From Hirundichthys speculiger (taxonomy: Eukaryota > Chordata > Actinopteri > Beloniformes > Exocoetidae), in NCBI GenBank assembly GCA_018398805.1, contig JAGFBZ010002028.1, forward strand, positions 434,001 through 498,000: a DNA stretch of 64,000 nucleotides, in the 5' to 3' direction. Below the pieces are notes generated by a model, which saw only the letters and a list, made by a program, of their open reading frames with translations, did not search any database and was not told where the DNA came from. Within the stretch, counting starts at the first letter, position 1, and each line of letters starts with the position of its first letter. This document shows positions 36,401-49,400 of the stretch, one piece after another. The position numbers were made by a program, and so were the translations under genes.

Positions 36401-39400
36401 CCCTCGGGGAACCACGGGGAGCCTGGTGCTTGGATGGCGCCGGGACCGCTGCTATGGGCAGCAGACGGTCCCATTGCACGCGCCAGATCCGCACCGCGCA
36501 GAGGCTCGCTCTCTCCCTTGCCAGCCAAGGGGGATCGCGGGCCGAGCATTGCACGGTGGTCCGTGATCTTCCTTGGCTTGCCAGGGGATTCCAGTGCCCT
36601 ATCTCCGTGGCCCATACGTGCGCCGCCGGCGTGGCCAACTCTTTTAAAAACTCAAAAATAACACCCCAACCATCCATTGTTGGTGGTTAGTTGTGCATGG
36701 TGGCACCACGCAGTACTAACCACCTGGGGCGCCGCTAGGGATTTTGGGCCCCATGAAAAGAATCTTTACCGGGCCCCCCAACACAGCGGCGAAATTTGTT
36801 GAAGCTATTTTTGATCATCATTAGGGGCCTCTCTGGGCCCCCCTCAATCATGGGCCCCTATAATCCGTATCCTTTACCCCCCCTTTTCGGCGCCCCAGCT
36901 AACTACCAACAAACCTTACTTTTTATTTATTTTGTTTTGCCTCTTTTTGGGCGTTAAAACACCTAATTACAGCGTGGATTCATGCTTCTACTTTATACTC
37001 GCCAGCAACCGCTTATGTCCAAACAACACAATATTAACTATCGACATATTCTTTTTCTTTTTCATTTTAAGAATGAAATTGAAAACGACCCTGCCTAATG
37101 GTATCGTCCTCTTCTCACTAAACTTACTTGTGGGTTGTGGTGGGGCTAATTGGGTGCTCAGCACCCCTAAAGCTCTGACCCTAGAATCGCCCCTGTTGTC
37201 ATTTTAGAAAGTCCATGATTTATTATCCAGTATATAAAAGTTTTTAAAGAGCAGGAATAACAGGAGCCTCAACGATTTTTTTTAAATAATAATTTTCTGC
37301 TCATGCAAACAGAAATTGCATATGCAAACTGGTCCTTCAAACTCCAAGAGAAGATCAACTGAGCATCTATCCCCACATGAGGTCAGCCCTGCCCTACTTA
37401 GATGTGATTCAGTTCAAAAGGAAACATCCTCCAATTGTCTCTGTCGCCATGGCACATGACTGGCGGTAAGATCTCTAAAGAAAGTTATCTGACAAACGTT
37501 TGAGGTAACCAATAGCAACAGATTGAGAATTAAGAGGGGGAGGCGAACCACGATGCTCACCGCAGCACACAGAAGATAGAGGTTGGGGTGCTTCTTTTTC
37601 ATGGCTGGGGGACAGTTGCTTTTGATTATTTGGACTCCAGAAGAGGTACAAAACAAAGATAATGCACTAATCTTGCTTAATATTTTCATGTAAGAGTAAA
37701 ATATGTTATTTCAAACCTCAATAATCTAATTAAATTACAGAATAGTGATACAAAAACAAAAAATGGAGAACAAAAAAGCAGATATGAAACTACTTGTACT
37801 TGCACAGTGTTTTCTAAAAGGAAAAGTTTCGTTTTTTGTTCCTCATCAAAACTGATGAAGTCGGTAAAATCTTGACAGCAAACTGACCACAAGTTTAAAT
37901 ACAACTTCAAGAAGTAAACATTTCTTTTGGTGGTTATCACGACAATGTCCATTTCACTGACTTCACTTCTTTCGTGTTTCAAAACAGATTTTTACGCCAT
38001 TTTGCTTCATATTATTTTCAGATCAATTTCATTCATGAGAAATTTGTTATGTATGAATATTTGTCATACAAATAGTAACTAGGGTACTTCACCAAATTGC
38101 CATGTTGTTATTGCCAGTAAAAAAAAAAAAAAAAAAAGATGCAAAACAAGTTTTCAAGTGTTGATCTTAATCGTGAATGTGTGTGTTCTCACCTCACATA
38201 AAAATGTGTCATGCAAGAACGATGCCATGTACACGCTATCTGTTTCCAGTCCTGTTTTATTCCTCAGCAGCTCAATAAAATCCTAAAGGAAAACACACAC
38301 ACACACCAGATCAATCTAGGGCCTCTTCTTCCAAAATGATGGGACATAAACTCAATGGTTCTGAAGAGAACAGAACAGGTACCTGGTTTGCTGTTGTGAC
38401 ATTAATGTATTCTGCTGTGTATCTAGTTTCATTCATCAGCTGAGTGTAGAGGGGACAGTTTCCCAAAGGATAGGAGAGAAGCTGAAGGAGGGAAAAAGGC
38501 AAAAGAAAAAACAAATAGGACATGAACACTGTTCAGACAGGGTGTTCTTAAGCATTTCTAATGAAATCATTTCTTATTCATATCCAACCTTCTCTTCGCT
38601 CCGTGACACCGTGTGGACTGGTATGGGCTGCCAGTTCAAGTCAGGCATGAACACCTGCTGACCTCTAGGAGGGTACAGACCTACAGTAGAGGAAGGTGAG
38701 ACATGGTTCTGCTCAGAGGAGGAAGACGTGTACATGGAAAAGAAGTATCATAAGACACATGCTCAGACCTGCGAGGGTGGCCGCGGCGCTCATCAGGGTT
38801 CGATCGAAGTCTGTACTGCGAACATAGATCTGACGACAAAGATTAGAAAAGGGTGAAATAAGTATCCTCAAAATAACTAGAAATGTGGAAAAGTTTGCCT
38901 TTGCACCAGTACAAAGATGGTTTTTGTGACCACTGACGTGGATCAAAACCAACCAGTGTCCAGGTGACCTGCTGAAAGCAGAGAGGAGAATCCATCTCTT
39001 ACCTCGTGTGAATTGTAGGACTTCATCGAGGAAATTCTTGTACCGAGATCTCAGAAAGTGGCCCAGTTCGAAGTGCTTGCCTCATCCCCTCCTAAAAACA
39101 CAAATTGTGGAGGCGAGTTTGAGACTCTGGGAAATGTGGAAGTAGATTTATGTCCATGTTTTAGTTAAAACTGAATCTTCAGAAAAGGAGATCAAATTCA
39201 AATGGCTGCATATTGACCAGGACAGGAAGAGACCAAGACTCACTTTGAAGCAGAGGAATAGGTTCATTAGAGTTATCAGCCTTGGAAAATCACTTCATAT
39301 TAGAGTCTACATGAATATTTAGCAGGGTTTCAAACTGCAGGTGTATCTCAACATTAACTTTTTGTAGAGATTGCATGAATCAGATCAGAAGTCTAAAAAA

Positions 39401-40862
39401 CAATCTCTACCAAAGCAGACCAGTCATAAGAAACACATATCCTAGGTAAAGAAACACAAGGAATGGCTTATATTTTAACAAGAGTGATTCGACCAGAGCT
39501 GCAAGAATGAACCCCTCACCTTTATAGACGTACACATTTACTGATTTGTACTGTCTCACATAGAGGCTCTAACAATGGCAAAAACAATTCAGTTACAGAG
39601 AAACAAGGTCAGCTACTTTTACCTGTCTGTCAACTGACAGACTGGACAGTGTAGGAACTGGACAAAACCTCTGTGACATCACCAATAGCCTATTGGTGAT
39701 CCAGGGCCTATTGGCAATCGATTTTCTAAAGAGTGATTTCTAAACCTATTTTTCAAGGCTATAGATGACGCCATATTGGCAGGAGCTGACTCCATCCAAC
39801 CCTGGTTGGTCCAGAAATAGGCAAAATATGATGCTAACCAACGGTACCACTTCATCTATCCATCATTATTACAGATTATTCCCATCGAAACAGCCTCTGA
39901 AAAGAGCGTTGCTGGAACTGAAACAAGAACTGCATTAGCTAATTGTTGCCCAGCCCTAAGATATATATATATACAATATATATATATATATAAATAAGCA
40001 GTGGAGTTTTGAACTAAAGTTATTTGAGTTTTCATGTATAGCTCAGTGGTTAGCCCCTATACACAGGTAACAGTTCCTCCTGCACAGGTCGCAGGTTTGA
40101 CTCCCAGCCTTGTGACCCTTTGCTCCTTATCTCCGTGTCTTCCTCACTCTCTCTCCCTGGTTTCCTGTCTTTCTGCACTGTTAATAAAGGCCACTAGAAC
40201 CACAAAAACCTTTTTAAAAAACTAAGTATAGTTGCAGAATAATCTGTGTACCTGTGTCAGGTGGCCAAAGCCCTGTGGCCAGTCGCTCTCCTGGTGGGGG
40301 TTGGTGGGGTAGGTTTTGATTGGTGATCTGTCTCCATGTCGAAACAACTGAAAAGAGGAGGAAAGAGATGTTTGATGACAAGCAGCTGAGATGAACAGTT
40401 CCCTTTTTCAGTGAAATTTCAGCATGAAAGTTCCCACTGTTATTGCATGAAAACATGAATGTGTGTGAGAGTATTTTCTACCAATCCAAGTAACGCTGCA
40501 CAGTATCTACTTCTCTAAAGTCTCCAGCCAAAACCTTTGCATAGTCGTCATCAGACTCAATTGTGGTTGTAACATCCAGTCAGATGACAGTAAAGTATTT
40601 CTTACACACTACTGTTGTTCATTAACCACAATGCCTTTTGAAAAATCAACCAGTTTGTTCATCACAAAATGATAACATGTTAGTTTATCGAAACTGTCTA
40701 TCCAACGCAGATCATTTTTCTGGAGATTATAACAGCATCCATGGAAGTGTAGCAGATGTAAACGATACTTACCACAGTCACATATACCAGTTTTCTCTCT
40801 GCAGCAACTTGTCCAAACACAGAGCCCACTGTCAGAAGAAAAAGCACTGCAGCAGACCCCAT
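33423..40862 (-). CDS. Acid phosphatase-like, copy 2 (13 exons, disrupted as read)
   Basis: Exons, 5' to 3' on the minus strand: 40862-40773, 40347-40252, 39091-39003, 38829-38769, 38680-38589, 38481-38383, 38282-38193, 35303-35220, 35102-35054, 34251-34163, 34030-33924, 33749-33574, 33484-33423. Signal peptide, [19 protein letters not shown] and HDTAVTAL are preserved. Three oddities stand out. Exon 3 is 89 bases instead of 87, with extra bases at about 39,021 and 39,077 relative to copy 3, which introduces a stop. Exon 8 has lost the normal donor and runs into GTTAAA beside a long T run (on the plus strand), so splicing there is doubtful. Exon 13 ends early, leaving only [15 protein letters not shown] and a short WERNG end. 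Without the exon 3 insertions it would be about 393 residues. It may be a pseudogene or an assembly-damaged gene. Confidence 0.75.
35566..35593. repeat. Poly(C) run of 28 bases
   Basis: An uninterrupted C tract, G-rich on the minus strand, in the intron between exons 7 and 8 of acid phosphatase copy 2. It is absent from the corresponding place in copy 3. A GCAAAGGTTTGGGAACCCC repeat fragment lies just upstream (about 35,498), so the tract may be part of an inserted repeat. Confidence 0.9.
36240..36690 (+). other. GC-rich, TATA-containing segment inside the hAT-like element
   Basis: In contrast to the AT-rich surroundings this segment is strongly GC-rich and has a TATATAAAG motif at about 36,361, about 35 bases before the GC-rich block. 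Overlapping open frames on both strands follow from base composition rather than coding: none shows a domain. It may be an acquired promoter-like or gene-derived fragment, but I could not identify a source. Confidence 0.4.
36724..36898. mobile_element. Nested 175-bp hAT-like MITE
   Basis: The two ends are perfect 11-bp inverted repeats CTGGGGCGCCG. Flanking octamers CTAACCAC (36,716-36,723) and CTAACTAC (36,899-36,906) differ at one base, consistent with an 8-bp target duplication. It lies inside the element at 36,103-37,195, so it was either carried in or inserted later. No coding capacity. Confidence 0.8.
37440..37670 (-). other. Unassigned open frame in intron 7 of copy 2, shared with copy 3
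   Basis: On the minus strand a frame includes [15 protein letters not shown] ending at a GTGAGC donor-like site, followed by hydrophobic residues if read through. The same block is present at about 46,250-46,445 in unit C, but an indel breaks the read-through frame there. It is not part of the acid phosphatase protein. It could be an alternative exon or a neutral intron sequence. Confidence 0.25.
39960..39993. repeat. Short (AT)n microsatellite
   Basis: Two AT stretches, interrupted once by ACA, lie just before the SINE in unit B. There is no counterpart in unit C. Confidence 0.85.
40032..40214 (+). mobile_element. tRNA-derived SINE
   Basis: The head contains TAGCTCAGTGGTTAG (box A-like) and, about 35 bases later, GGTCGCAGGTTTGACTCCC (box B-like), the internal pol III promoter of a tRNA. 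The tail has TTTCCTGTCTTTCTGCACTG and AATAAAGGCCA, typical of fish tRNA-SINEs. It is absent at the matching position in unit C (about 49,375), so it entered after the duplication or was lost from C. It is not a functional tRNA gene. Confidence 0.8.
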
Positions 40863-41289
40863 GGTTCCCTCTGTGTGACTGGAAATCCGGCCCCTAGCTG
40901 GTTGACATGTCCTTTGGTCTCCTCCTGCTTGGCCAAACCCAGCCTTGGTCAGACCGGAAGTTAACGTATGAAAATATAGCACATAAGTGGAAGAAGAAAA
41001 AAAAAACAGTAAGAAAGAGCACACATTAACCCTTTACTCACAATAAAAGAACATAGTTTTTATCTTGACAGACCAAGAAAGGCTGTAAGTGAGTCAATAA
41101 GCAGTCAAGTGGTTAAGTGGTATAATTCAGTAATAATTAAATAAATAAAAAAGGCTTTTCTGGCTTCTAAACACGGTGGTTGACAAACTGATTTGTGACT
41201 GGATCAAGATGACAACTCAGGAAGAAAATAGCAAAGAGTAGAGTTTGATGTCTTAACTGCTGAACACAGCAGCTCAGTGTATTTAGGCA

Positions 41290-42940
41290 CCATAAAGATG
41301 ACTCACTCAAGTTCAAATCCAAGTATCACAGTGGAAAAGATGGTGTTTTGCTGTTCAAAATACAAATTATGGCATTAATAGCTTTCTGATTTCTTTCAGT
41401 ACCAAACAGAGAAGGCAATTACAAACAATCGCTCTAGTTTCATGGTTTCCATTTGCAAAACAGAAGCCAAAAGTATTATTAGCAAACTCTCAGATGAGCT
41501 TCATTCTGAAAGTAATTCCCCATGTTCTTTTATCTGGTGCCATTGAAGAGACTAAAAACAAAGACCAATTGAAGAGTTTAATATACAAGGATTAATACAA
41601 AGATTCAATATGCCATGCAGAATATTTTAATCGGCTGATGGTACATCTTCCTAACACCACAAGAAATGCCAGGAAAATGCACCCAGAATGTCAGATTGTG
41701 TCAGTTCTTATAGCCACAGAAAGGCTGATCCTTGACCTTCTGAGTTTATTGTCCTTTGTCTTAGAATCTAGGTGGCTAACAGCTCTGAATCACAGGTCCA
41801 GACACATGCTGTTGTGTTGTTTGTCCAGGAGATGAGATGTAGCTAAAATGTATTTATCTATGCTGTCATAAACTTCCTTGGAAGACGGCAGGTCAGGAAG
41901 TCAGGAAGTCCCAATCGTTAGTGGTCTGACCACCCGCTACCCGCAACCTGCAACCCGCGATCGCAAGATACAGAGTTTGTTGAAAGCGCAACCCGCATGT
42001 CGGCGCGTAAAAGAGCGCGTCCAAATGGCATAAATGTGCGTCCACCTGGTCACATGCAGATGTGCACAAATGGCTCTACCTCTCGATTACGCATCACCGT
42101 ATTACTTGTCATACGTTTTTATTCTCTTGAGGTCAGAGGATGTCTGGTCAGCAGTTGTGGTGGATCTCGGAATAGTCACGTCCAGACATGTTAGTCTGTA
42201 CAGCTGTGGCATGATCTCATTCCAGATGTTTGCTGTGGAGGAAACGAGATCACAGAACTCTGTTGTGGAGTTTCTTGTAACTGTGTGCGTATCCCTTCGT
42301 GCACTGGCCCTCTCCTTGCGCTCGGAGCACCCGAGATGCACTTAGTAGTAGAAAGTAGATGTCATCATACCTGTTCCTCTGGCTCAATGCTCATCCAATG
42401 CTTCGTTCTGAAATCTGCAATTTGTCCCGGTATCGTTCCTTTTCCGACCCATTCAGACTTTAAACCTGGACTGACAGCCCTATCAAACGACTGGTCATGA
42501 TATTCCGCGTAATCTGCACAAAGACTATGTGATCGCTTAAGCCAAAGCTTGTTGTTTTTCACTCCAATATGGCGACTGCGCTCTGTCGTCAAGGCGTGTG
42601 TCACAGTGACTGAAAAAGGTCTATAAGCCCATAGAAGTTGGCTGCAGGGGTTTTGAAGGAAGCTCACTCTACAAAGTCCTGGGTCGCTTGGGCATTGTAG
42701 GAGCGGCAAAGAAGAAAGCTTTTAAATCCATAAGCGATGCTGCAGAGAAGGTCACCCAGGGCTTTGGATAGAGAGAGCCTGACCCGTGGGACTGCTGCTG
42801 GGATGCAAGTCGGGGCTTGATCACCCCCGGCTGGGTCGTCTGTGCGGGTGTATGATGTTGCCAGACCCGAAACACTCCAGTAACCCCGGGGTACAACACT
42901 GATGATGCCTCCAAGCGCATCCTTGAGGTGTGTCATGCAC
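41290..42940. other. Linker between duplication units B and C
   Basis: This stretch is not shared with the duplication units. It contains a LINE relic at its distal end (about 42,600-42,930). The remainder is moderately GC-rich between about 41,930 and 42,600, with short frames only and no recognised gene. Confidence 0.5.
42600..42930 (+). mobile_element. Non-LTR retrotransposon ORF2 C-terminal relic
   Basis: From about 42,617 the plus strand reads KVYKPIEVGCRGF, then SLYKVLGRLGIVGAAKKK and AFKSISDAAEKVTQG before a stop. This is the recognisable C-terminal end of a widespread fish LINE, followed by its 3' UTR with a CCCCGGCTGGGTCG block. The adjacent start of duplication unit C at about 42,940 suggests that the element marks the junction. 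Confidence 0.7.
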
Positions 42941-43497
42941 AATTTTAACATTATTTATAGATGCAGACATTTTCTCCAAACTTTTTAATGCTTGATACAG
43001 ATATAATTTCAAAGCATCTCGAGATACTCAGAAGTGAAAAAATGCAAGACTATAATTAAAATTCATAGTCTCAGAATCAAATTAATCATTTTATACAGAG
43101 TGAAAATAGACAGTGAAAGACAGAACAAGCCCAACCTGAGGATTTTGAATTACTGGATGAATAGTGTTCTCTGGGTTTGATAATAAAATACAGTGATAAT
43201 ACTGATGACAGTCAGTAATTAAGGTCCAGACTTTAAAAGATCTCCGTCATTCCTGCAGTAATTTTCATCTCGCTTTTGCATTAAAGAAAGAAAAATAATT
43301 CATATGTTAGATAAATCACACTACATGATACTAATGATTATTGGAAGAGCCTGTTATTTGTGCTGAGTACATGATAGTACACAGCACATCATGGCTGGTG
43401 TGTTAGGAAGCGAGGCGACATCTCCACGGGATGAGTTTGAGTCTCCCTCAGGCTTCCTCTCTGGCTTTCTAGTTGATTTGTGCCTTCTTGGTTGGCT

Positions 43498-46400
43498 TTA
43501 CCCGTCTCTGATTTTTTTTATTTCTGGTCTTAACACCAGAGGGTGGGTGATGACCTCTGACAGCTGAGAAAAGAAAAAAAAAAAATGCATGCTGTATATG
43601 AAGAATCCTTTTTCTGTGTCAGCAGTGCTGTCTGTCAACAGCTTACCTTTACCTCCCTCCTGGGAAGGCAGCTCACACTCTTTGTCTCTGTCGTCTGAAA
43701 TGTAGGGCTTTGTGATTCTCACAAACTCCTCTAGGGGGCAGTCAATGGGAGCAGCCCGGTAACTGCAGTGGGTATGGATTCACCGTGCTGTCATTTCGGT
43801 AAAACATCGACACTGAAGCAGAGCTGGGAAAATACACCGACAGTGGCGGGCATTACTTTCAACGTTTTGTCATCTCAAGATGTGACTGTTGGTTCATACA
43901 TCTGTTTAATTTCCCTTCTGGGATTAATAAAGTATTTTTTTCATTTCATTTTGTATTTTTGCCTCACTGGAATCTAGCTATAACAAAATTTAATGCATTT
44001 CTTTTTTAAAAAGAAAAAAAAAAAGAACCAAATACCCATTGTCATTTCTGTATAGCTCCATCATGTGACAGGAAGTGTAAGGTGGAAGTAATCCATTGTA
44101 GATATTCAAGCTTGAGTGAAGAGCAATTATGGCGGTGTCATGCTGTGAAACAGACACGTTTAAAGAATAGTTTTGAAAATTTAAAAGAAACTGCTCAACA
44201 AAAATTGCCCAGAAAATAAAAACATAATCACTATCATCAGCTAGCTTACTGCAGAAAGCATCATCATTTTGAGTCGCTGTTTTGGGTCTGGAACGGCCAT
44301 CTTGTTGAGGTTCTTCACTATTTCACCAAGCAGGATGCCTAGAAGACAAACAGTCTCGTTCATCAGTTTAAAAACGTGATCGGTGATATCTACAGGCACC
44401 ACAAAATCACAGGGAAACCTCAAAAACATCAATTCTGTTTGCTTTTACTGGCAATAAGTGTATTTTCAAACCTCTGCCGTAGGTGCTCCGTCATTGTCCA
44501 GAACTTATAAAAAACTGTGAGAAATATTACCTTTAGCACCACAAGTGGATTAAAGTACAATTGAAAATAGTTCCAAAAAATTCACTATGTTAAGTCATAG
44601 TGTTGGACAAAGAACGGCTGATTGGACGCTACTGTCACAGGTTAGCCTCAAGTAGTCTACCAAATCAGTAGAAGCAAGCTAATTGGTAGCTTGCTTCTAC
44701 CCCAAATTCCTAGTTTAGTCAAATGTAGCATAGATTGTTTGATTTTTGGAGAGCTGGACGCAACCCTGCTTGCATTGGTTGAGTGCCCCAAATCCCTCAG
44801 TCTCAGCGGAGAGAGGCTAACGAAGACCGATACTTATTAAGTATTATTAACTAATTAAGGCATCTTTGATGGTCTTTGCAGCTGAAAAAGGGATTGATTT
44901 TAGGCAGTTCAGACACATGTAGCCCTGCTCAAGAGAAACCCACAAGTCTTGGCCTTGCACTTGTGTGGTGGCACACATCTTTGACAGCCGGTGCAGCATT
45001 ATCTTTATCCATGTACTATGAACCTGGATAGTGCATCATGTCCACTCTGGGAGGTGCCAGACAAAAGGAACAAACAGTAGTCTTCTATGTTGCTGTGATG
45101 CACACACTTACCTCCCTGCAGACGACTTTTCTCCTGCTGTTTGTGGACCCCAAACAAGGTCTGCAACCATTTAACATCAAATAGCATTATTGTAATTTTG
45201 AATACGCCACTGAAAATTTGAAATAAAACCCCAGATTTTATTCTATTTTTTTTTTTTTTTACATCAAATAATATGATGCATGTTTAAATACTCTACCGGA
45301 AATTAAAAACAAAAACTGAGAGACAGCTTTTACCTGAAACCCGAAATCCTTGATCAATTTGAGCTTCTCCATAATTTCAGGAGTCACCCAGTCAGGAGCT
45401 GCCATGTTGTGAAGGGACTGAGAACACACAGGAAAACACAGTGCAGCTTAAAGAAAACATTTTTAAAGATTTTCTGAAAAGCTCAGACAGTTTGATTTAA
45501 GCTATTTTGAAGCTATTAAGCTATTTTCCTATTCCTAAATAAGAAGTTAAAAAAACTTCCTTTTTAGAGATATTCTTAAGTTCTTTTGTGCCCTGTCCAT
45601 AAATATTCAATGATAGTCAGGGCTCACTGAAGGACATACAAAAAGGCTTCATCATGTGTCTTTTTATAATGATGATGTAGATAGTGTTCACTAATACAGG
45701 AGACAGCAAGGAGCCAAGGAAAAAAAATCCACAAGAGTTGCAAACAAGCATTGGAACAGACCAGGAGCACAGACGGGGAGCAACCAAGGCAAAAGAAAAT
45801 GGACTGACAAAGGGAGAAGGACACCCACAACTAGATGTATGTACACACACTCAGAGGCTAAATAGATACAGCAAGACAGGCAGGCAAGGACAAGTACAAT
45901 CAAGTGTCAATAGGAAATATGATAATGAATGAAACAGCCATTTACAAAATAAAGCCCTGAAGGTCCCTCATGAAAACATTCTCCAAGCCATCTCACTGTC
46001 ATTTTAGAAAGTGCATGATTTATTATCCAGTATATAAAAGTTTTTAAAGAGCAGGAATAGAAGGAGCTTCAATGATTTTTTAAATAATAATTTTCTGCTA
46101 ATGCAAACAGAAATTGCATATGCAGACTGGTCCTCCAAACTCCAAGAGAAGATCAACTGAGCATCTATCCCCACATGAGGTCAGCCCTGCCCTCCTTAGA
46201 TGTGATTCAGTTCAAAAGGAAACATCCTCCAATTGTCTCTGTCACCATGGCACATGACTGGCGGTAAGATCTCTAAAGAAAGTGATCTGACAAACATTTG
46301 AGGCTAACCAATAGCAACAGATTGAGAATTAAGAGGGGGAGGTGAACCACGATGCTCACCGCAGCACACAGAAGATAGAGGTTGGGGTGCTTCTTTTTCA

Positions 46401-49400
46401 TGGCTGGGGGACAGTTGCTTTTGATTATTTGGACTCCAGAAGGGTACAAAACAAAGATAATGCACTAATCTTGCTTAATATTTTCATGGAGAGTAAAATA
46501 TTTTATCTCAATTTTGATTATTTAACCAAATTACAGAATACTGATACAAAAATGAAAAATGGAGAACAAAAAAAGCAGAAATGAAACTATTTGTACTTGC
46601 ACAGAAATGTCTGAAAAACCCTAATTGGCAAAGTTTCTTTTTGTTCCTCATCAAAACTGATGAAGTCGGTAAAATTATGACACCAAACTGACCACAAGTT
46701 TAAATATATTTCAAGAAGTAAACACTTCTTTTGGTGGTTATCACGACAATGTCCATTTCACTGACTTCACTTTTTTGGGTTTCAAAATAAATTTTTACGC
46801 CACTTACTTCATATTATTTTCAGGTCAATTTAATTCATGTTCCTGAGGAATTTGTGATGTATGAATATTTGTCATACAAACAGTAAATGGGACTTTACTA
46901 AATTGCCATGTTGTTATTAACAGTTAAAAAAAAAGATGCAAAACAGGTTTTCAAGTGTTGATCTTAATCGTGAATGTGTGTGTTCTCACCTCACAAAAGA
47001 GTGTGTCATATATGAACGATACCATGTATAGAGCTTCTGTTTCCAGTCCTGTTTTATTTCTCAGCAGCTCAATGAAGTCCTAAAAGAAAACACACACAAA
47101 AACATCAATTTAGGGCCCTTTTCTTCCGATGTGATGGGACATAAACTCAATGGTTCTGAAGAGAACAGAACAGGTACCTGGTTTACTGTTGTGACATTAA
47201 TGTATTCTGCTGTGTATCTAGTTTCATTCATCAGCTGAGTGTAGAGGGGACAGTTTCCCAAAGGATAAGTGAGAAGCTGAAGGAGGGAAAAAGGCAAAAG
47301 AAAAAACAAATATGACATGAACAGTGTTCAGACAGGGTGTGCTTAAGCACTTCTAATGAAATCATTTCTTTTCAAACCAACCTTCTCTTCGCTCCGTGAC
47401 ACCGTGTGGACTGGTATGGGCTGCCAGTTCAAGTCAGGCATGAACACCTGCTGACCTCTAGGAGGGTACAGACCTACAGTAGAGGAAGGTGAGAGACATG
47501 GTTCTGCTCAGAGGAGGAAGACATGTACATGGAAAAGAAGTATCATAAGACACATGCTCAGACCTGCGAGGGTGGCCGCGGCGCTCATCAGCGTTCGATC
47601 GAAGTCTGTACTGCGAACATAGATCTGACGACAAAGATTAGAAAAAGGTGAAATAAATATTCAAAAATAACTAGAAATGTGGAAAAGTTTGCCTTTGCAC
47701 CAGTACAAAGATGGTTTTTGTGACCACTGACGTGGATCAAAAGCAACCAGTGTCCACGTGACCTGGTGAAAGCAGAGAGAATCCATCTTTTACCTCGTGG
47801 GAATTGTAGGATTCATTGAGGAAATTCTTGTACCGAGATCTCAGAAACTGGCCCAGTTCAAATTGCTGCCTCATCCCCTCCTAAAAACACAAATTGTGGA
47901 GGCGAGTTTGAGACTCTGGGAAATGTAGAAGTAGATTTATGTCCATGTTTTAGTTAAAACTGAATCTTCAGAAAAGGAGATCAAATTCAAATGGCTGCAT
48001 ATTGACCAGGACAGGAAGACCAAGACTCACTTTGGAAGCAGAGAATAAGTTCATTAGAGTTAGCAGCCTTCAAAATCACTTCATATTAGAGGCTACATGA
48101 ATATTTAGCAGGGTTCAAACTGCAGGTGTATCTCGAGATTGCACGAATCAGATCAGAAAAAAAAGATCTCTATCAAACTAGGCCAATAAGAAGAAGCACA
48201 TATCCTAGGTAAAGAATTACAAAGAATGGCATTAGACAAATTGAAATCTGAATTTTGACAGCTTTAACATTTGTGCACTGATCAGATGCACACTAACATC
48301 TTGCTTTTGAGTGCATTGGGTCTGTTTAATCAGCTTTCAATGTTGCATCAAATGGCTCAGTAGGACTCAAAGGTATTTTTGGCTTCAGCCAGCACTGATG
48401 GGAACACAACACAAATACTCATTTACTGATTTGTAATGTCTAACATAGAGGCTCTAACAATGGCAACAACAACTCACAGTTACAGAGAAACAAGGACAGC
48501 CACTTTTACCTGTCTGTCAACACTGGACAGTATAGGAACTGGACAAAACCTCTGTGACATCACGAATAGCCTATTGGTGATCCACGGCCTATTGGCAATC
48601 GGTTTTCTTAAGAGCTGTTTTGAAACCCATTTTTCAAGACTATAGGTGTTGCCATATTTGGAGGAGCTGACTCCATCCAACCCTGGTTGGTCCAGAAATA
48701 GACAAAATATGATGCTAACCAACGGTACCACTTCATCTATTCATCATTATTTCAGATTGTTGCCATTGAAACAGCCTCTGAAACAAGCATTGCCGGAACT
48801 GCAACAAGAACTACATTAGCTCTGACCAAATTTGCTGTGATCCTTGGTTAGCCATGGTTGACTAGCGGAGGGTCATCCATCTGTTAGTTAGTGGTCACTT
48901 AGTTATCCTGGTAGACTTGAGACCAACCTGGGATGTTTTGGGGCCAAAGGTGGCTTAGGCCAGAACCTGCTGCTAACGTAGAGGCTGTCCAGACAGCTGA
49001 GCTCTGGTTAGCTTTGACTAGCATCCTACAGATGTAGCTGCTGTCAGCTATTAACAGTACAACAATATTATCTTTAAAATAAGAATGGAAATTTCCTCCC
49101 AAGTCTTTTTTTCTAAGTTCAAAGGTCAGTTTCAAAGAAAACACTTAGTAGCTTCAATGTTTTACTATAAACTGTAACCCAGCTGCCGCTCATAGAACCA
49201 GGCCCCTTATTTAGCTTATGAAATTGGAGTTTTATACAATTTAACCCAAGGTACATAATGAGGGACCAAAGAATGAAGGAAAGGCAGGAGTGCCAACAGT
49301 GTGTGCAACGGGCGTCAAAGCAAAAGGTATTACTATAATCAGCAACAGAGTTTTGAACAAAATTTATTTGAGATTTCAGTATAATTGTATAATCAGTATA

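Larger units (their letters stand above)
36103..37195. mobile_element. hAT-like non-autonomous element inserted in unit B only
   Basis: An exact 8-bp duplication TTGTCATT flanks it at 36,095-36,102 and 37,196-37,203. The ends read CAGTGGCG and, reverse-complemented, CAGGGGCG. The corresponding place in unit C (about 45,994) has a single uninterrupted copy of the site, so the insertion postdates the B/C duplication. The interior (about 36,240-36,660) is unusually GC-rich and includes a TATATAAAG box at about 36,361, and it holds the nested element at 36,724-36,898. No transposase frame is seen. Confidence 0.85.
32870..41290. repeat. Tandem segmental duplication, unit B (contains acid phosphatase copy 2)
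   Basis: Both coding and intronic sequence of this block reappears in the same order and orientation at about 42,940-50,610 with roughly 90-95 percent identity by eye. For example, TCTCCAAACTTTTTAATGCT occurs at about 32,898 and about 42,973, and the intronic GGCATGAACACCTGCTGACC is shared. Unit B carries additional insertions: a 1,093-bp hAT-like element (36,103-37,195), a SINE (about 40,032-40,214) and a poly-C tract. Boundaries are approximate. Confidence 0.85.

Noticed and set aside
36348..36690. Overlapping frames of 70-120 codons on both strands in the GC-rich segment
   Set aside because: They arise together on both strands from high GC with few stop codons and lie inside a transposable element; none has a recognisable domain.
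40032..40214. Candidate tRNA gene (box A and box B present)
   Set aside because: The spacing and the long non-tRNA 3' part with a CTGTCTTTCTGCACTG tail mark it as a tRNA-derived SINE.
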